DNA from: Desulfomonile tiedjei DSM 6799
GTDB lineage: Bacteria; Desulfobacterota; Desulfomonilia; Desulfomonilales; Desulfomonilaceae
Assembly: GCF_000266945.1 (NCBI RefSeq)
Contig: NC_018025.1
Location: 2,046,001-2,110,000 of the forward strand
Length of the DNA: 64,000 nt
Direction of reading: 5' to 3'
Positions 1-9,621 of this stretch are shown one piece after another (position 1 is the first letter of the stretch; each line of letters starts with the position of its first letter). The notes below the pieces were generated by a model. The model made no database searches, was not told the DNA's origin, and saw nothing but the letters and a program-made list of their open reading frames with translations. Made by a program: the position numbers and the translations under genes.

Positions 1-485
1 GTCTCAACAGTTTTGTTGTGAGTAATATCACGGAATGTGATCATGTATCCGGCAGGCATTCCTTCATCGTCTCTGAAGGGCACGGAACTGAGTTGAACAT
101 CCAGTATCGTTCCTTCTCGAGTGATCCGTTTGGTTTCGAAGGTCGGAACCGAGCCTCCTCTCATCAAAATCTCGATCATCTCATCGGTCTGGGAAGTAAA
201 ATCTTCAGGGACATCCTCGATGATCATTCCGATCGCTTCTTCGGGGGACCAACCGAAAGCTGCAGTAAAAGCCGAATTGAGAAACAAAACATGTCCGTGC
301 TTGTCATACAATGCCGATGGATCGGAGAGATCCCTTACGAGAGCTCGCAAAACAGTCTCGCTTTTCCTGCCGGACAATCTTGCTTGCACCCGAGTCTGTT
401 TCGTCTTTTCATTTTTCTCAGGCAGTCGGCGTAAGGCGAGTGGTTCTTTTTGGACTATCCCATGCTCTTTTTTCCGGGTTTTCAT
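1..485 (-). CDS. PAS-domain signalling protein, N-terminal part (runs off the window)
   Basis: An open minus-strand frame starts at ATG 485-483 and leaves the window at base 1, so only about 161 N-terminal residues are visible. After a basic, charged N-terminus of about 45 residues comes a PAS fold. Visible pieces are DPSALYDKHGHVLFLN, a GWSPEEAIG segment and the typical PAS ending GYMITFRDITHNK. PAS domains bind small ligands or sense redox state, usually ahead of a histidine kinase, an AAA+ regulator or a cyclase; the output domain lies outside the window. No membrane segment is seen, so the protein is probably cytoplasmic. A weak GGGAAAG Shine-Dalgarno-like stretch precedes the start. Confidence 0.75.
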   Translation of the reverse strand, partial: MKTRKKEHGIVQKEPLALRRLPEKNEKTKQTRVQARLSGRKSETVLRALVRDLSDPSALYDKHGHVLFLNSAFTAAFGWSPEEAIGMIIEDVPEDFTSQTDEMIEILMRGGSVPTFETKRITREGTILDVQLSSVPFRDDEGMPAGYMITFRDITHNKTVE

Positions 486-841
486 AACTTTCCCAGCCTG
501 ACGTTCTAATTAGGAATGGTAACCTTTTACGACCTGATTCGCTTTAACTGCCGCTACTTGGCCTCTCTTCCCGAGAAATTTCGATGAGGCAAGCATCGGC
601 GGTACCAAAATTTTCTGGTAGACAAGAATTACCCTATTATTAATAGGAACATACCTCATCGCTGGTTGGCAATCAACTGTCAATTTTCCCTTATCCCACC
701 GACAAACGATGCAATCTGCCGCATGTCCCGCTCCGCGGCACCACTGGAGATTCTAAATGTCATTCTGATTCTTCTCTCTCTTAATGAGGAGTGGATGCCC
801 ATCACAATAGTCATCTTGAGTGGAAATGAAAGAGAACAAGA

Positions 842-1085
842 GAGACACCAAATGCGCAATTTATGGCAGATCCAGTATTCATCTTTTGAGACAGTCTCGC
901 AAACCCACGGGAGCGATACGGGAAATCCCTTGTCTTAAAGATCCTGAAGGGGGCGACCGACGATATTTGAGCATTACTGCTTGTTGGTCGACTCTTTCAG
1001 GGTCGCTCAACTATGCTTTGAAGCGTGCCGCCGTCCACGGGTTACACCCGTGGCATCGGGACGCCCTCCCAGGGCGTGCCCGCTC
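842..1085. repeat. Fragment of repeat family B followed by family G repeat
   Basis: A family B right end (TTTTGAGACAGTCTC near 884-898) directly abuts a family G repeat (about 900-1085). Family G carries short palindromes such as CACGGGTTACACCCGTGG and a GGGACGCCCTCCCAGGGCG hairpin. Related G copies lie near 18345-18520 and 22497-22725. No gene was recognised in 486-1160; the rest of that stretch is featureless. Confidence 0.5.
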
Positions 1086-1163
1086 ATGACTGAACGGCTG
1101 CCCGACCCATGTTCTTCCCGTATGGAGACACGTTAATAAACCGTACACTGGAAGGCTTTCCCT

Positions 1164-1191
1164 TTGAATTGACATTCCGATATTGTATACT
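1164..1191 (+). promoter_or_regulatory. Possible sigma-70 promoter of the GDP-fucose synthase gene
   Basis: TTGAAT (1164-1169) and TATACT (1186-1191) are separated by 16 bp. A start around 1198 would give a leader of about 110 nt to the ATG at 1309. It also argues against the in-frame TTG at 1183, which would lie inside the -10 box. Confidence 0.35.
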
Positions 1192-1308
1192 CCTGTGCGT
1201 TTTCGAACCCTGGAGAACGGTGAACAGAGTCCGGTTTTCCTGCGGCAGGATCCAAAAAGTCCGTTGAAATTTGACTTTACACAACTCTTCTCGACAGGCG
1301 AATTCTCA

Positions 1309-2247
1309 ATGCAAGACCCCCTTCAACAGAGAATTTATGTGGCCGGACACACAGGAATGGTTGGCTCGGCAATCTCTCGTAGACTCAAGCGTGACGGTTA
1401 TCTCCTGGTAGGTCCGAAGTCTCGAGTCGATCTGCGCGACCAGCGCAGAACCATGGACATGTTCAGCGAACTCAAACCGGACCTCGTGTTTCTTGCTGCA
1501 GCAAAGGTCGGAGGAATTTATGCCAATTTGACCTATCCTGCTGATTTCATCTATGACAACCTCATGATTCAAACAAACGTGATTCATGCGTCATGCCAAC
1601 ATAGTGTAAAAAAGCTCCTATTCTTGGGCAGTTCCTGCATTTATCCGGCGAAATCTCCCCAACCCATAAAAGAGGAATATTTGCTGAGCGGATACCTGGA
1701 GAAGACCAATGAAGCTTACGCATTGTCCAAAATTGCCGGAATCTTCATGTGCCAATCGTATAACCGACAATACGGGACAAATTTTATTTCCCTGATGCCG
1801 GCAAACCTGTACGGTCCCGGGGACACCTTCGATCCATCGAATTCGCACGTAATTCCGGCGCTCATCCGAAAGATTCATACGGGAAAAGAATCTGGAGCAG
1901 AATCTGTGGAAATCTGGGGCACGGGAAATCCGCGACGCGAATTCCTGTACGTCGACGATCTCGCAGACGCGTGTTTATTCCTCATGGAAAATTATGATTC
2001 CAGTGAAATAATCAATGTGGGAGCAGGAAAAGAGGTGACAATCAGGGATCTCGCACACCTTATAGGAGAGGTGATCGGTTACAGAGGAGAATTCACGTTT
2101 AATGACGACATGCCGGACGGAGTACCTCAGAAATTGCTCAATACGAGCAAGATCGCCAAAATGGGATGGCAACCCTCTACTGCGCTACGAGAAGGACTCG
2201 AGAAGACCTATCAGTGGTTCCTTGACAACGTTGCAGGATCCGGCTGA
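1309..2247 (+). CDS. fcl: GDP-L-fucose synthase
   Basis: The 312-residue product matches GDP-L-fucose synthase (GDP-4-keto-6-deoxymannose 3,5-epimerase/4-reductase), which makes GDP-L-fucose from the keto-deoxy sugar using NADPH for cell-surface glycans. An N-terminal Rossmann motif GHTGMVG, the catalytic Tyr-x-x-x-Lys (YALSK) and the family block LMPANLYGPGD are visible, and the length is typical. The open frame extends upstream to a TTG at 1183, but homology starts at MQDP, so ATG 1309 is preferred. No partner GDP-mannose dehydratase is adjacent; the gene stands alone between repeats. Confidence 0.93.
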   Translation: MQDPLQQRIYVAGHTGMVGSAISRRLKRDGYLLVGPKSRVDLRDQRRTMDMFSELKPDLVFLAAAKVGGIYANLTYPADFIYDNLMIQTNVIHASCQHSVKKLLFLGSSCIYPAKSPQPIKEEYLLSGYLEKTNEAYALSKIAGIFMCQSYNRQYGTNFISLMPANLYGPGDTFDPSNSHVIPALIRKIHTGKESGAESVEIWGTGNPRREFLYVDDLADACLFLMENYDSSEIINVGAGKEVTIRDLAHLIGEVIGYRGEFTFNDDMPDGVPQKLLNTSKIAKMGWQPSTALREGLEKTYQWFLDNVAGSG

Positions 2248-2330
2248 TACCATTTGGCTGTTGTGCACATAAGATAGCGAACGCAGGGGTGTCCTGAGCG
2301 CAGTGATTAGGCGGCTTTGCGTCGTCCGGA
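2246..2330 (+). repeat. Family F repeat, copy 1
   Basis: About 85 bp starting at the stop codon with GATACCATTT and ending GGCTTTGCGTCGTCCGGA. It is closely matched by 16627-16713, which likewise begins at a stop codon (that of msrAB). It abuts a family A repeat. The function is unknown. Confidence 0.6.
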
Positions 2331-2509
2331 GCCAAAAATTCTGTGGCATATCCCGCGTGTGAATTACAGGATATTGGTAGGGACCGGCGTCTCTGCCGGT
2401 CCATCAAAGTGATATCATATTGTTAATATTGAAGATGTGCCGGCATGGAGGCCGACACCCACCAATGTTCTTTTTCTGAATCAGACATTAGTTTTGGCAC
2501 TTACTATAA
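2331..2509 (+). repeat. Family A MITE-like repeat
   Basis: About 180 bp with imperfect terminal inverted repeats (GCCAAAAATT at the left, TTTTGGCA at the right). The interior has two short palindromic blocks, GGACCGGCGTCTCTGCCGGTCC and a GTGCCGGCATGGAGGC block, separated by an AT-rich GATATCATA stretch. Copies recur many times in this window, always between genes. Confidence 0.75.
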
Positions 2510-2675
2510 GGCACCATCTTCGGCATGGTAGGATGCCGCCAAAAAATTCGTCAAGAAATGTACTCAAGCATTATTGAATGAAATTATGCGGTTCTCTGAA
2601 GTGTGTCTTCCGGTGCAGCATATGTCGCAGATTAACGGCTTTCGAGAGCGTTGGAAGCTCTCCGCTAATCGCGAC

Positions 2676-3191
2676 TCAGTCGATGAGCTTTCTCAATTCC
2701 CCTGAATCCAAAGATGAGATGTAAGTAATTTCAAATCCTGCGAAAGCGACTCTTCCTGTCATGGGATGTCTGTCCACCCATCGGCATTTGCCCTCGAAAA
2801 CCATTGTGGAACTGTCGCCAAACGCACCAAAACGGATGATGAAATTCTTAACGTCACCAACGGTTGCATCGATACCTTCGATGCATACTCCTTTTTCCGA
2901 AACGTCTTTCACGGTTCCGGATTTAAAAGGATCGCCACCGTCATAAATCTTCAGGGGAAAGACCATTGGTTTCCGCGGATGTCGCCTGAGCCCCTGAGTA
3001 GAACCGTCATGCAGCGACGTATGTGTGTTCAGTTCATCCTTGCTCATGGCCCTGGCTTCCAGAAGTTTTTGAAAGATTGTTCTGAGATTCTTTGCGTTGA
3101 ATTGATACTTCTCCAGCAATTCGGAAGCTGCCATTCCGGTTCGAATGTCACTGATAATCTCTTTGGCCTTGATCTTACGTTTCGGGTTCAT
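2676..3191 (-). CDS. PilZ-domain protein
   Basis: A 171-residue cytoplasmic protein. Residues 1-60 are helical and charged. Residues 70-170 form a PilZ domain, with the c-di-GMP binding pair RRHPR and DVSEKG (the D/NxSxxG motif) and the strand block GKCRWVDR. PilZ proteins bind cyclic di-GMP and control motility, exopolysaccharide or other surface functions. The partner here is unknown. ATG 3191 is chosen because AAGGAG lies 7 nt upstream; a longer frame reaches 3218 without such a site. The gene is isolated. Confidence 0.85.
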   Translation of the reverse strand: MNPKRKIKAKEIISDIRTGMAASELLEKYQFNAKNLRTIFQKLLEARAMSKDELNTHTSLHDGSTQGLRRHPRKPMVFPLKIYDGGDPFKSGTVKDVSEKGVCIEGIDATVGDVKNFIIRFGAFGDSSTMVFEGKCRWVDRHPMTGRVAFAGFEITYISSLDSGELRKLID

Positions 3192-3585
3192 TCCGGGACT
3201 CCTTGGGTGAAGCAGCAATTTTCGTCACCTCGGTGATACAGGACAACAATTACGGGGATTCTCTCGCTTGATACCAAGCTCATGAGGGTCGGAGAATTCA
3301 CAGCGTAATTCTGAGGCACCGAGCGAGAAAATTCAACTGAAAACATGGTCAAATCGGAACCGCGCCTTTAAAAAGTTCTTTCACACTTTTAAGGACAACA
3401 AGCAGTCCCTACATTCAGTTTGAAAGATTTGAGATAAGCTCTTATCCGAATCGACACCAGATTGGCTATCTGGTTCCGAATTCCGATTTTTTTGCCCCTG
3501 CAACTATATTGAGACGTTCACCCGCTCTGCCGATAAAACGTGCAAAACGGACGATTCGCAGGCATGAGCAGAAAATCTACTCTCA
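3192..3585. other. Intergenic region without recognised features
   Basis: Divided between the upstream side of the PilZ gene and the downstream side of the M50 protease gene. No repeat, RNA gene or convincing terminator was seen. Confidence 0.5.
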
Positions 3586-4761
3586 TCAGCTTGCTTTCTC
3601 CAATATGCTTCGGAGTTCCATAAATCTCATGAGACCGTTCCTGGTAATCATGCCGGTCATGCGGTCACCATCCATGACTACCAGCCTTCCCGACCCGGTT
3701 TGCAGCATTTTCCGAAGTGCGTCAACGAGCGAAGCCGATTCGGACGTTATTCTATCTGCGTCCAGGGGGACCATAATGTCTCTCACTGTCTTAAGATGGA
3801 AATCTTCATTGTTGATCTCGCCGAGTTGCGCCAGATTGATAATTCCCACGGGCCGGCCGTTCTCGACGACCGGAAATCCACCGTACCCGTATTTCAGAAA
3901 GTATTGCTCTGCAATCTGGTTCAACGGCAAATCGACAGGTACAGTTACAACATCTTTGACCATCACCTCCTGCACTGAGACGCCTCTCAGAGCCTGTTGC
4001 ATGAGAACCTCCTGATAGCCGCCGGCAGCTATCCCTCGAAGGAACATACCTATGAGAATTAACCAGAATCCCCCTACGAGCGATCCGGTAAAGATTTGCA
4101 GCCCGCCCAGAATCATGAGAGCCCAGGCAAACCCCACACCAATGTCGGAAGCCCATTTGGTCGCGAGGGTGAGTGAGCCCGTGCGCCACCACACGAGCGC
4201 TCGCAAGATCCGACCGCCATCCAGAGGGAATCCGGGGACCAAATTGAACACTGCCAGGGCAACATTGATCCACCCGAGATAATTGAAAACTGCGAAGAGA
4301 GGCCCGCCGGTCACAATTTTTGTTAGTACCCAAAAAATCAGGGCAATAACGAGACTGCACAGAGGTCCTGCAGCAGCGATCTTCAATTCTGTTTGGGGGT
4401 CTGAGGATTCTCGGGAAATTTTCGCAATTCCCCCGAATATGAACAACGTGATTTCTTTTATTTCAATGCCGGATCGTATTGCGGTCAGTGAATGTGCAAG
4501 CTCGTGGGTAACGATGCTCGAGAAGAAGAGAACGGTCGCAAAAAAACCGATGATCCAGTACCCCAGCGTGGTGTATCCCGGATAATAAAAGGGAAAATAG
4601 CCGCTGGACAGACTCCAGAGTACGAGGAGAAATATGACGATCCAGGAATACTCCAGGGAAATAGTGATCCCAAAGACTTTGAAAAGCTTTATAGCTCCTT
4701 GAGAAGGTCTACTCTCAGTGGGCTCCAATGCAGATTCCTGAGTGCTTGACGTCATCGACAC
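3586..4761 (-). CDS. M50 family (site-2 protease type) zinc metalloprotease with CBS domains
   Basis: A 391-residue polytopic membrane protein. Transmembrane segments occupy roughly residues 25-240. The zinc-protease motif HELAH lies near residue 87, and the second metal motif is LVPGFPLDGGR, the usual N/D-P-x-D-G variant. The C-terminal third (about 265-385) carries two CBS domains (VMVKDVVTVP and IMVPLD blocks), which usually bind adenine nucleotides. Such rhomboid-like intramembrane proteases cleave membrane-anchored substrates; none is encoded next to it. Start chosen at ATG 4761; an ATG two codons in is equally possible. Confidence 0.9.
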   Translation of the reverse strand: MSMTSSTQESALEPTESRPSQGAIKLFKVFGITISLEYSWIVIFLLVLWSLSSGYFPFYYPGYTTLGYWIIGFFATVLFFSSIVTHELAHSLTAIRSGIEIKEITLFIFGGIAKISRESSDPQTELKIAAAGPLCSLVIALIFWVLTKIVTGGPLFAVFNYLGWINVALAVFNLVPGFPLDGGRILRALVWWRTGSLTLATKWASDIGVGFAWALMILGGLQIFTGSLVGGFWLILIGMFLRGIAAGGYQEVLMQQALRGVSVQEVMVKDVVTVPVDLPLNQIAEQYFLKYGYGGFPVVENGRPVGIINLAQLGEINNEDFHLKTVRDIMVPLDADRITSESASLVDALRKMLQTGSGRLVVMDGDRMTGMITRNGLMRFMELRSILEKAS

Positions 4762-5071
4762 AACCCCCGTTCAGCAAATGTGAATCAAGTCCGGGAAGAA
4801 CGACTCATCGTTCAAAAAGTACTTACCTCTATTGTTTGGCCCCGCATCGAATCTGTCAAGATGACCTGCTTGTCACCGGAATTCCAAGGGTGCTCGTTTC
4901 GTGTATCCGTTAAGATTGAAGTAAGGAGCTTTGCCATTTACTTATCGTAGTCGGAGACTATTCCCGCGGATAAGGTGAAGCGTTCTTGGAGGCTACAAAA
5001 AAAGTTTGTTCCGTGCTGAAGGACGAGATTCTCAATCAAAACGCGGCAGCCCGAATTTTCGCCCCGCGACT

Positions 5072-5412
5072 ATAGCAGATGTCAGAATTGTTGTCCGATT
5101 GCGAAAAGCGCTTCTCGAAAATTGGTGGGTGCCGCCTCCGTGCCTCCGGAAAGTATCTCAAAAATCGAAGTACCCCAGATCGTGGCACGAAGTTTCCGTC
5201 ATCTTCCCGACGTAATTGAAGCTCACGTAGCGATGTGGTAAGCGAAGCGAACCGCATCGGTCGAGAAAGACCTCGACTGATGCGATTCCCGCTGGTCATC
5301 GCATTCTACATTAGCTGCGCTGTCTGCCCTGCAGGGATGGCGAATCGTGGCACGATTTGTCTGCATTCGAGGATTCTGAGACCGTCTCTCCGTGCCGGCA
5401 CATTTTTCAAAA
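5072..5412. repeat. Composite repeat: family A copy containing B, containing D
   Basis: A family A-like repeat in reverse orientation is split by family B element 5149-5388. B ends in CTGTCTC-type inverted repeats and is flanked by a direct TCCG repeat (5145-5148 and 5389-5392); deleting B restores the family A sequence. Inside B lies family D (about 5222-5315, GCTCACGTAG through GGTCATCGCATTCTAC), which recurs near 25750-25850. The rest of 4762-5565 holds no gene. Confidence 0.7.
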
Positions 5413-5565
5413 TGGATGAACCAGTTCGACCATGCAGAGACGCCCGCCCCAATTATTCCAATCCGGTACAATCGGTTTTAATTGAGGAATCTCACGTTCC
5501 CGGAGCACACAAGACACCTGGAATTTCCGACTTTCCGCAAGATCTGCTGCGGAATCAGAACAAGA

Positions 5566-6540
5566 CTACTTTACGATTTTTGCCCGTTTTAGGACTTCAC
5601 TCGGAATGGTGAGGTTCAATGCCTTCACCACAGTTTCGTTTATGATAATGTCAGGGTCCGTGTCCAGTTTTACTGGTACCCTGGAAATCGGGATACCTTT
5701 CACAACTACTTCGACCACCGATTCGGCCAGCATTTTTCCCATTTTTTCATCATTCGCGGCCATTTCCGCTGTCGCCCCCTTTTCCGCTCGATCGCCCGCA
5801 TAGGAAAAGATCGGCTTCTTTGCCGGGTTGGCAACGCCCTGAATGCTGGAGAGATTATCTAACACCAGGGCAGTAGTGCTGATGATGAATAAATCCACCC
5901 GATTTACCTGTTGCTTAGCCCCTTCCACCAACTGGGTCACGTTTTCTGCAACGACTTCATTATAGGTTATCTTGAAACGTTCGCATTGAGCCTTTGTTCC
6001 TGCTTGCTCGATAGGTGTCGATGGGTGGCCTTTCTGGACGAGAAGGCAGACACTCTTTACATTGGGAAAAATGGACCGTATTGCTTCAAATCGTTTGGGG
6101 TAGGGGATGAAATAGGTGACTCCCGTTATCATTCCTTCAGGAGCGTTAAGGTTCGTTACGGCTCCAAGCTCTGTGGGATTGTTGCATCCCCCGACAAAAC
6201 AAGGGACTTTCGGGGGGGAAGCCAGTTTACCGAGAAACTCGGCCCCATTGGAACGCAGAAATATGATCCCGTTCGAGCCGGTCTGGGCTTCATTGAAGAT
6301 CTTCTCTGCGCTATTCATACTATCGAGATCTCGATACTGAACCAACTCGACCTGGGGTGCCAATTCCTTCATTCCCCATATAAAACCTGTGGAAACGCGT
6401 TTAGCCATTGCCGCTTTTCCCACCCACATCAATACCACTTTCTTCTCGGCAGACCAGGCCGCGGAGCTTCCTAGTACCAGAACGGCGGCCAACAAAGTGG
6501 TAAGCGCCAAAAAGCCTCTCATCCGTCTCTTCTGACTCAT
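5566..6540 (-). CDS. ABC transporter substrate-binding protein (PF04392/COG2984 type)
   Basis: A 324-residue exported protein. A signal peptide (basic MSQKRRMR, hydrophobic core, cleavage near AAWSA-E) is followed by a two-lobed periplasmic-binding fold of the ABC substrate-binding family PF04392. Segments such as GIIFLRSNGAEF, FIISTTALVLDN and AGDRAEKGATAEMA fit that family. Related proteins bind amino acids or aromatic compounds; the ligand cannot be told here. No permease or ATPase gene is adjacent, so it is an orphan binding protein in this window. AGGAGG lies just upstream of ATG 6540, supporting the start. Confidence 0.8.
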   Translation of the reverse strand: MSQKRRMRGFLALTTLLAAVLVLGSSAAWSAEKKVVLMWVGKAAMAKRVSTGFIWGMKELAPQVELVQYRDLDSMNSAEKIFNEAQTGSNGIIFLRSNGAEFLGKLASPPKVPCFVGGCNNPTELGAVTNLNAPEGMITGVTYFIPYPKRFEAIRSIFPNVKSVCLLVQKGHPSTPIEQAGTKAQCERFKITYNEVVAENVTQLVEGAKQQVNRVDLFIISTTALVLDNLSSIQGVANPAKKPIFSYAGDRAEKGATAEMAANDEKMGKMLAESVVEVVVKGIPISRVPVKLDTDPDIIINETVVKALNLTIPSEVLKRAKIVK

Positions 6541-7142
6541 AATAGCCTCCTAAACGATACGGCAGTGTGCAATTTCAATAGGTTAAGTAAGAATGGATCT
6601 GAGGGATAAAACTAACCCCGGGACTCCGAAAAGGGCACCGAATGTTTACCTCTCAGGACCTAATACCGAATGCCCTTTCACGCAGGAATACTGAGAAAGA
6701 ACATTCTTGGCTGGTCCCGGCAAGTCTCCTCCGCTGCGAACGGCGGGGCCTGATTTCGCTTCGGAGACATGCCAGGACCGGATTCAACCGAAGTTTTGGT
6801 CGCGCATCGGTATAATGCAGCACAACTGTCAACACGATAAGCAGAATACGGTCCTATAACCGTACCATCCCATTCCGTGTCAAGTCAATTTGAAACATTG
6901 CAGTCGAATTGCACCTGAAGAAGGGTAATCCAACAGCATGAACAGAATGTTGGCATTTTGAGCATTATTTGGCGAATCTTCGATCTGCGGGCTGATTTTT
7001 CGCGAAAAATATTTCATTCAGGGAGCAAAGATTCGAAAAACGAACGCGCACTGTTGAAGCATTGCTCCGGAACCAGAAATGTTCTTCTCTTCCCGACTTC
7101 CTATGCTATAATCCTTGCGAACAACTGTTCGGGAGAGCTAAG
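6541..7142. other. Intergenic region between divergent genes
   Basis: About 600 bp separating the ABC binding protein (minus) and the pentapeptide protein (plus). It should hold promoters for both. Apart from a TATAAT at 7107-7112 (listed separately), no repeat or RNA gene was recognised. Confidence 0.4.
7084..7112 (+). promoter_or_regulatory. Possible promoter of the pentapeptide-repeat gene
   Basis: A perfect TATAAT at 7107-7112 is preceded, 17 bp upstream, by a poor -35 (TTCTTC-like). A start near 7119 gives a 24-nt leader to the TTG start at 7143, consistent with the GGGAGAG ribosome site at 7131. Confidence 0.35.
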
Positions 7143-8615
7143 TTGCCGAAATTCGAAATTAAGCACGAAAAAACTGGCGAAGTTCTTTTCTCGGGAAAAG
7201 CGAGTTCCCTGAAAGAGCTCGTTCAGCGGGCGGTGCATTTTGGATCGGATGCATCACTGCTTCAAATGGCCGTAACGAAATTAGGTCTGAAAAAAGTTGG
7301 CAAGATGCGATTATATGGCGCAAATCTCGCAGAAGCCGATCTTTCCGAGATCGATCTCACTGAAGCTGATTTTTCAGGATCGAATCTTTCCAAGAGCAAA
7401 CTGGAAGGTTCGTGTCTGAAAAAGGGTATTTTTTCAAGATGTAATCTTTCCAATACGGATATGACCCGTACCACACTCAGTGACTGTAATTTGACGGAAG
7501 CCAACCTTTTTAGGGCAAATCTGAGCAAAGCAATAATCGATACGGCCAATTTTACCGGTGCAAATCTTAATTGCGCAAACCTGGCCGGCAACAAGCTTTC
7601 GAAAGCGAATTTCACGAAAGCCGATCTCTCGGAGGCAGTATTGACGTCCTCCGATATGTCAAGAATTCAGTTGAGCGGAAACAAGCTCACCAAAGCCGAT
7701 CTCTCCTGGGGTGTTTTATCCAAAGCAAGAATAGAACGGGCAGATCTTACCGGAGCAAATCTCGAACGGGCAGATCTCTCTGATGCCAAGCTAATCGGGG
7801 CAACACTTGTGAACGCGAATCTCAAGGAGGCTAATCTTTCGGGGGCGGATCTTGCCGGAGCGGATCTCACGGGCGCAGATTTGTCTGCAGCGAACCTGTC
7901 GGGCGCAAAATTGACGAACGCCAAACTCCCAAAAACGAACCTGAACGGATCGAAGCTTATCCGAGCTGAGGGATTCAACTGCGACCTGTCTGGAGCGGCT
8001 GTGCGTGATTCGGATCTGACCGGGGCAAACTTCTCATCATCACAATTGGTCGAAACCGATTTTTCAAAATCCATACTCGTAAGCGCAAATTTCTCAAATG
8101 CCCAGATGCAGGGAGCGGTACTCACCAGAACAAATCTCCAGGAAGCAGACTTTCAGAAAGCCGCAGCCCAAAATGCCGATTTCTCCCAGGCATCCGGCGA
8201 GAAGGTTGATTTTTCGGGAGCGGTCTTGCAAGGAGCAAACCTGCAAGAAGCTAACTTCTTCAAGGCAAAGCTCGAACGGGCGGACCTCAGCTCCGCGAAC
8301 GTGAGTAAAGCTTCTTTCCGGGATGGAGATCTTACCCGTGTTATTGCGCTTGCTACGATCTTCGTCTCTGCTGACCTTCAAAACACATCCTTCAAAGATG
8401 CTGATGTGTCTGCGGCAGATTTCACGAACGCCAATTTTTCCGGAGTAACGATGTCCCAAGTGGCAGCCGTGAACGCCAATTTAACCGGAACCGATTTCTC
8501 TTGGGCTTTCATTGACAACACGGATTTCTCGGGAGTCAAGATCTCGGGGACCAAGATGAGAGGAGCAAAATTAACCGCTGTGAAAGGTATCAAACTCAAG
8601 AAAAAAGAAGCATGA
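7143..8615 (+). CDS. Pentapeptide-repeat protein, long
   Basis: A 490-residue protein made almost entirely of A(D/N)Lxx-type pentapeptide repeats from about residue 55 to 475, for example GANLAEADLSEIDLTEADFS. They predict a long right-handed quadrilateral beta-helix. The first 50 residues (KFEIKHEKTGEVLFSGKASS) form a small non-repeat head, followed by a hydrophilic LQMAVTKLGLKK region. There is no signal peptide. Some pentapeptide proteins mimic DNA and inhibit gyrase; most have no known role. The start is set at TTG 7143, 5 nt after GGGAGAG; the frame remains open to 7062 without a ribosome site. Confidence 0.88.
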   Translation: MPKFEIKHEKTGEVLFSGKASSLKELVQRAVHFGSDASLLQMAVTKLGLKKVGKMRLYGANLAEADLSEIDLTEADFSGSNLSKSKLEGSCLKKGIFSRCNLSNTDMTRTTLSDCNLTEANLFRANLSKAIIDTANFTGANLNCANLAGNKLSKANFTKADLSEAVLTSSDMSRIQLSGNKLTKADLSWGVLSKARIERADLTGANLERADLSDAKLIGATLVNANLKEANLSGADLAGADLTGADLSAANLSGAKLTNAKLPKTNLNGSKLIRAEGFNCDLSGAAVRDSDLTGANFSSSQLVETDFSKSILVSANFSNAQMQGAVLTRTNLQEADFQKAAAQNADFSQASGEKVDFSGAVLQGANLQEANFFKAKLERADLSSANVSKASFRDGDLTRVIALATIFVSADLQNTSFKDADVSAADFTNANFSGVTMSQVAAVNANLTGTDFSWAFIDNTDFSGVKISGTKMRGAKLTAVKGIKLKKKEA

Positions 8616-8661
8616 CGATTCGTTTTTCCTGAGGGGCGAATCTGGTTACAGCAATAAGACG

Positions 8662-9621
8662 ATGACAATAATTCATATAATCCAAGTACCTATACCTTAC
8701 CCGGTAAAATGGGTGAACTGCTACTATTTTGAAGACTCTATTCCGACGCTAATCGATACCGGACTCAATCTTCCCGAGTGTTACGAATCATTGGTTGAAG
8801 GCATTCGTAATTCCGGCGGTGCTGCTTCCGGACTTCGAAGGGTAGTAGCCACACACGGCCACATGGATCACGCAGGCCTCGCAGGCAAATTGCGCGATCT
8901 GAGTGGCGCCGAGATATTGGTCCACGCGGACGATCAAACCAAGCTGTTAACCGATAAGGAAACAATCGAATCGAAGATCGCTGCTTTCGATCGGATACTC
9001 CTGGAGACGGGCTGTCCGGAAGAAAAAAGAGCTGAAGCACTCGAGCCCCTGTCCGAACGTTTCAGCACCTTCATGAGCCATGCTGCTGAATGTGTCCCGC
9101 TCAACGGCGGAGAATCGATCCAATTTGACGATTTCAACCTTCGGGTTCTTCACACACCCGGTCACAGTCCGGGGTCTACGTGTTTGTTGAATGAAGCGAA
9201 CGGAGATCTCTTTTCGGGAGACAGTCTCATCGACGAGCTTTATGTCGATCCAAGTTCCTCCATGGAACCTCTTTCCACGCATTTGGCATCACTGGATATG
9301 CTCGTGCATTTGCCTGTTCGCCGCGTGTATCCGGGACATGGTTCATCGTACGCGAATTTCAAGAATCGCATAAAGAGAATCCGACAATATCACGATAGAC
9401 GCACTGCCAAGGTAAAAGAAATACTGCAGAATTCTGAAGCCCCCCAGTCACCGTATGCCATCGCGTCTCGGCTATTCGGTGTCGAGCAGGGTATCGATTT
9501 GCTCTGGGCCGTATCCTCCGTTCGTTTTCATCTGGAGCGTCTTGAATCCATCGGAGAAGCTGTTCGCATCAGTGCGGGGAATTCGGCATACAACTACGTT
9601 CCGGCAGTTGCGAATTCATGA
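8662..9621 (+). CDS. Metallo-beta-lactamase-fold hydrolase
   Basis: A 319-residue cytoplasmic protein with the metallo-beta-lactamase fold. The zinc motif THGHMDHAG lies near residue 65, with later ligands in HTPGHSPGS and the YPGHGSSY block. A C-terminal helical extension (about 240-310) resembles the winged-helix-like tail of LACTB2-type hydrolases. Members hydrolyse thioesters, phosphodiesters or glyoxalase-type substrates; the substrate is not evident. The stop codon overlaps the start of the following MFS gene (ATGA), so the two are translationally coupled and probably act together. Confidence 0.85.
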   Translation: MTIIHIIQVPIPYPVKWVNCYYFEDSIPTLIDTGLNLPECYESLVEGIRNSGGAASGLRRVVATHGHMDHAGLAGKLRDLSGAEILVHADDQTKLLTDKETIESKIAAFDRILLETGCPEEKRAEALEPLSERFSTFMSHAAECVPLNGGESIQFDDFNLRVLHTPGHSPGSTCLLNEANGDLFSGDSLIDELYVDPSSSMEPLSTHLASLDMLVHLPVRRVYPGHGSSYANFKNRIKRIRQYHDRRTAKVKEILQNSEAPQSPYAIASRLFGVEQGIDLLWAVSSVRFHLERLESIGEAVRISAGNSAYNYVPAVANS

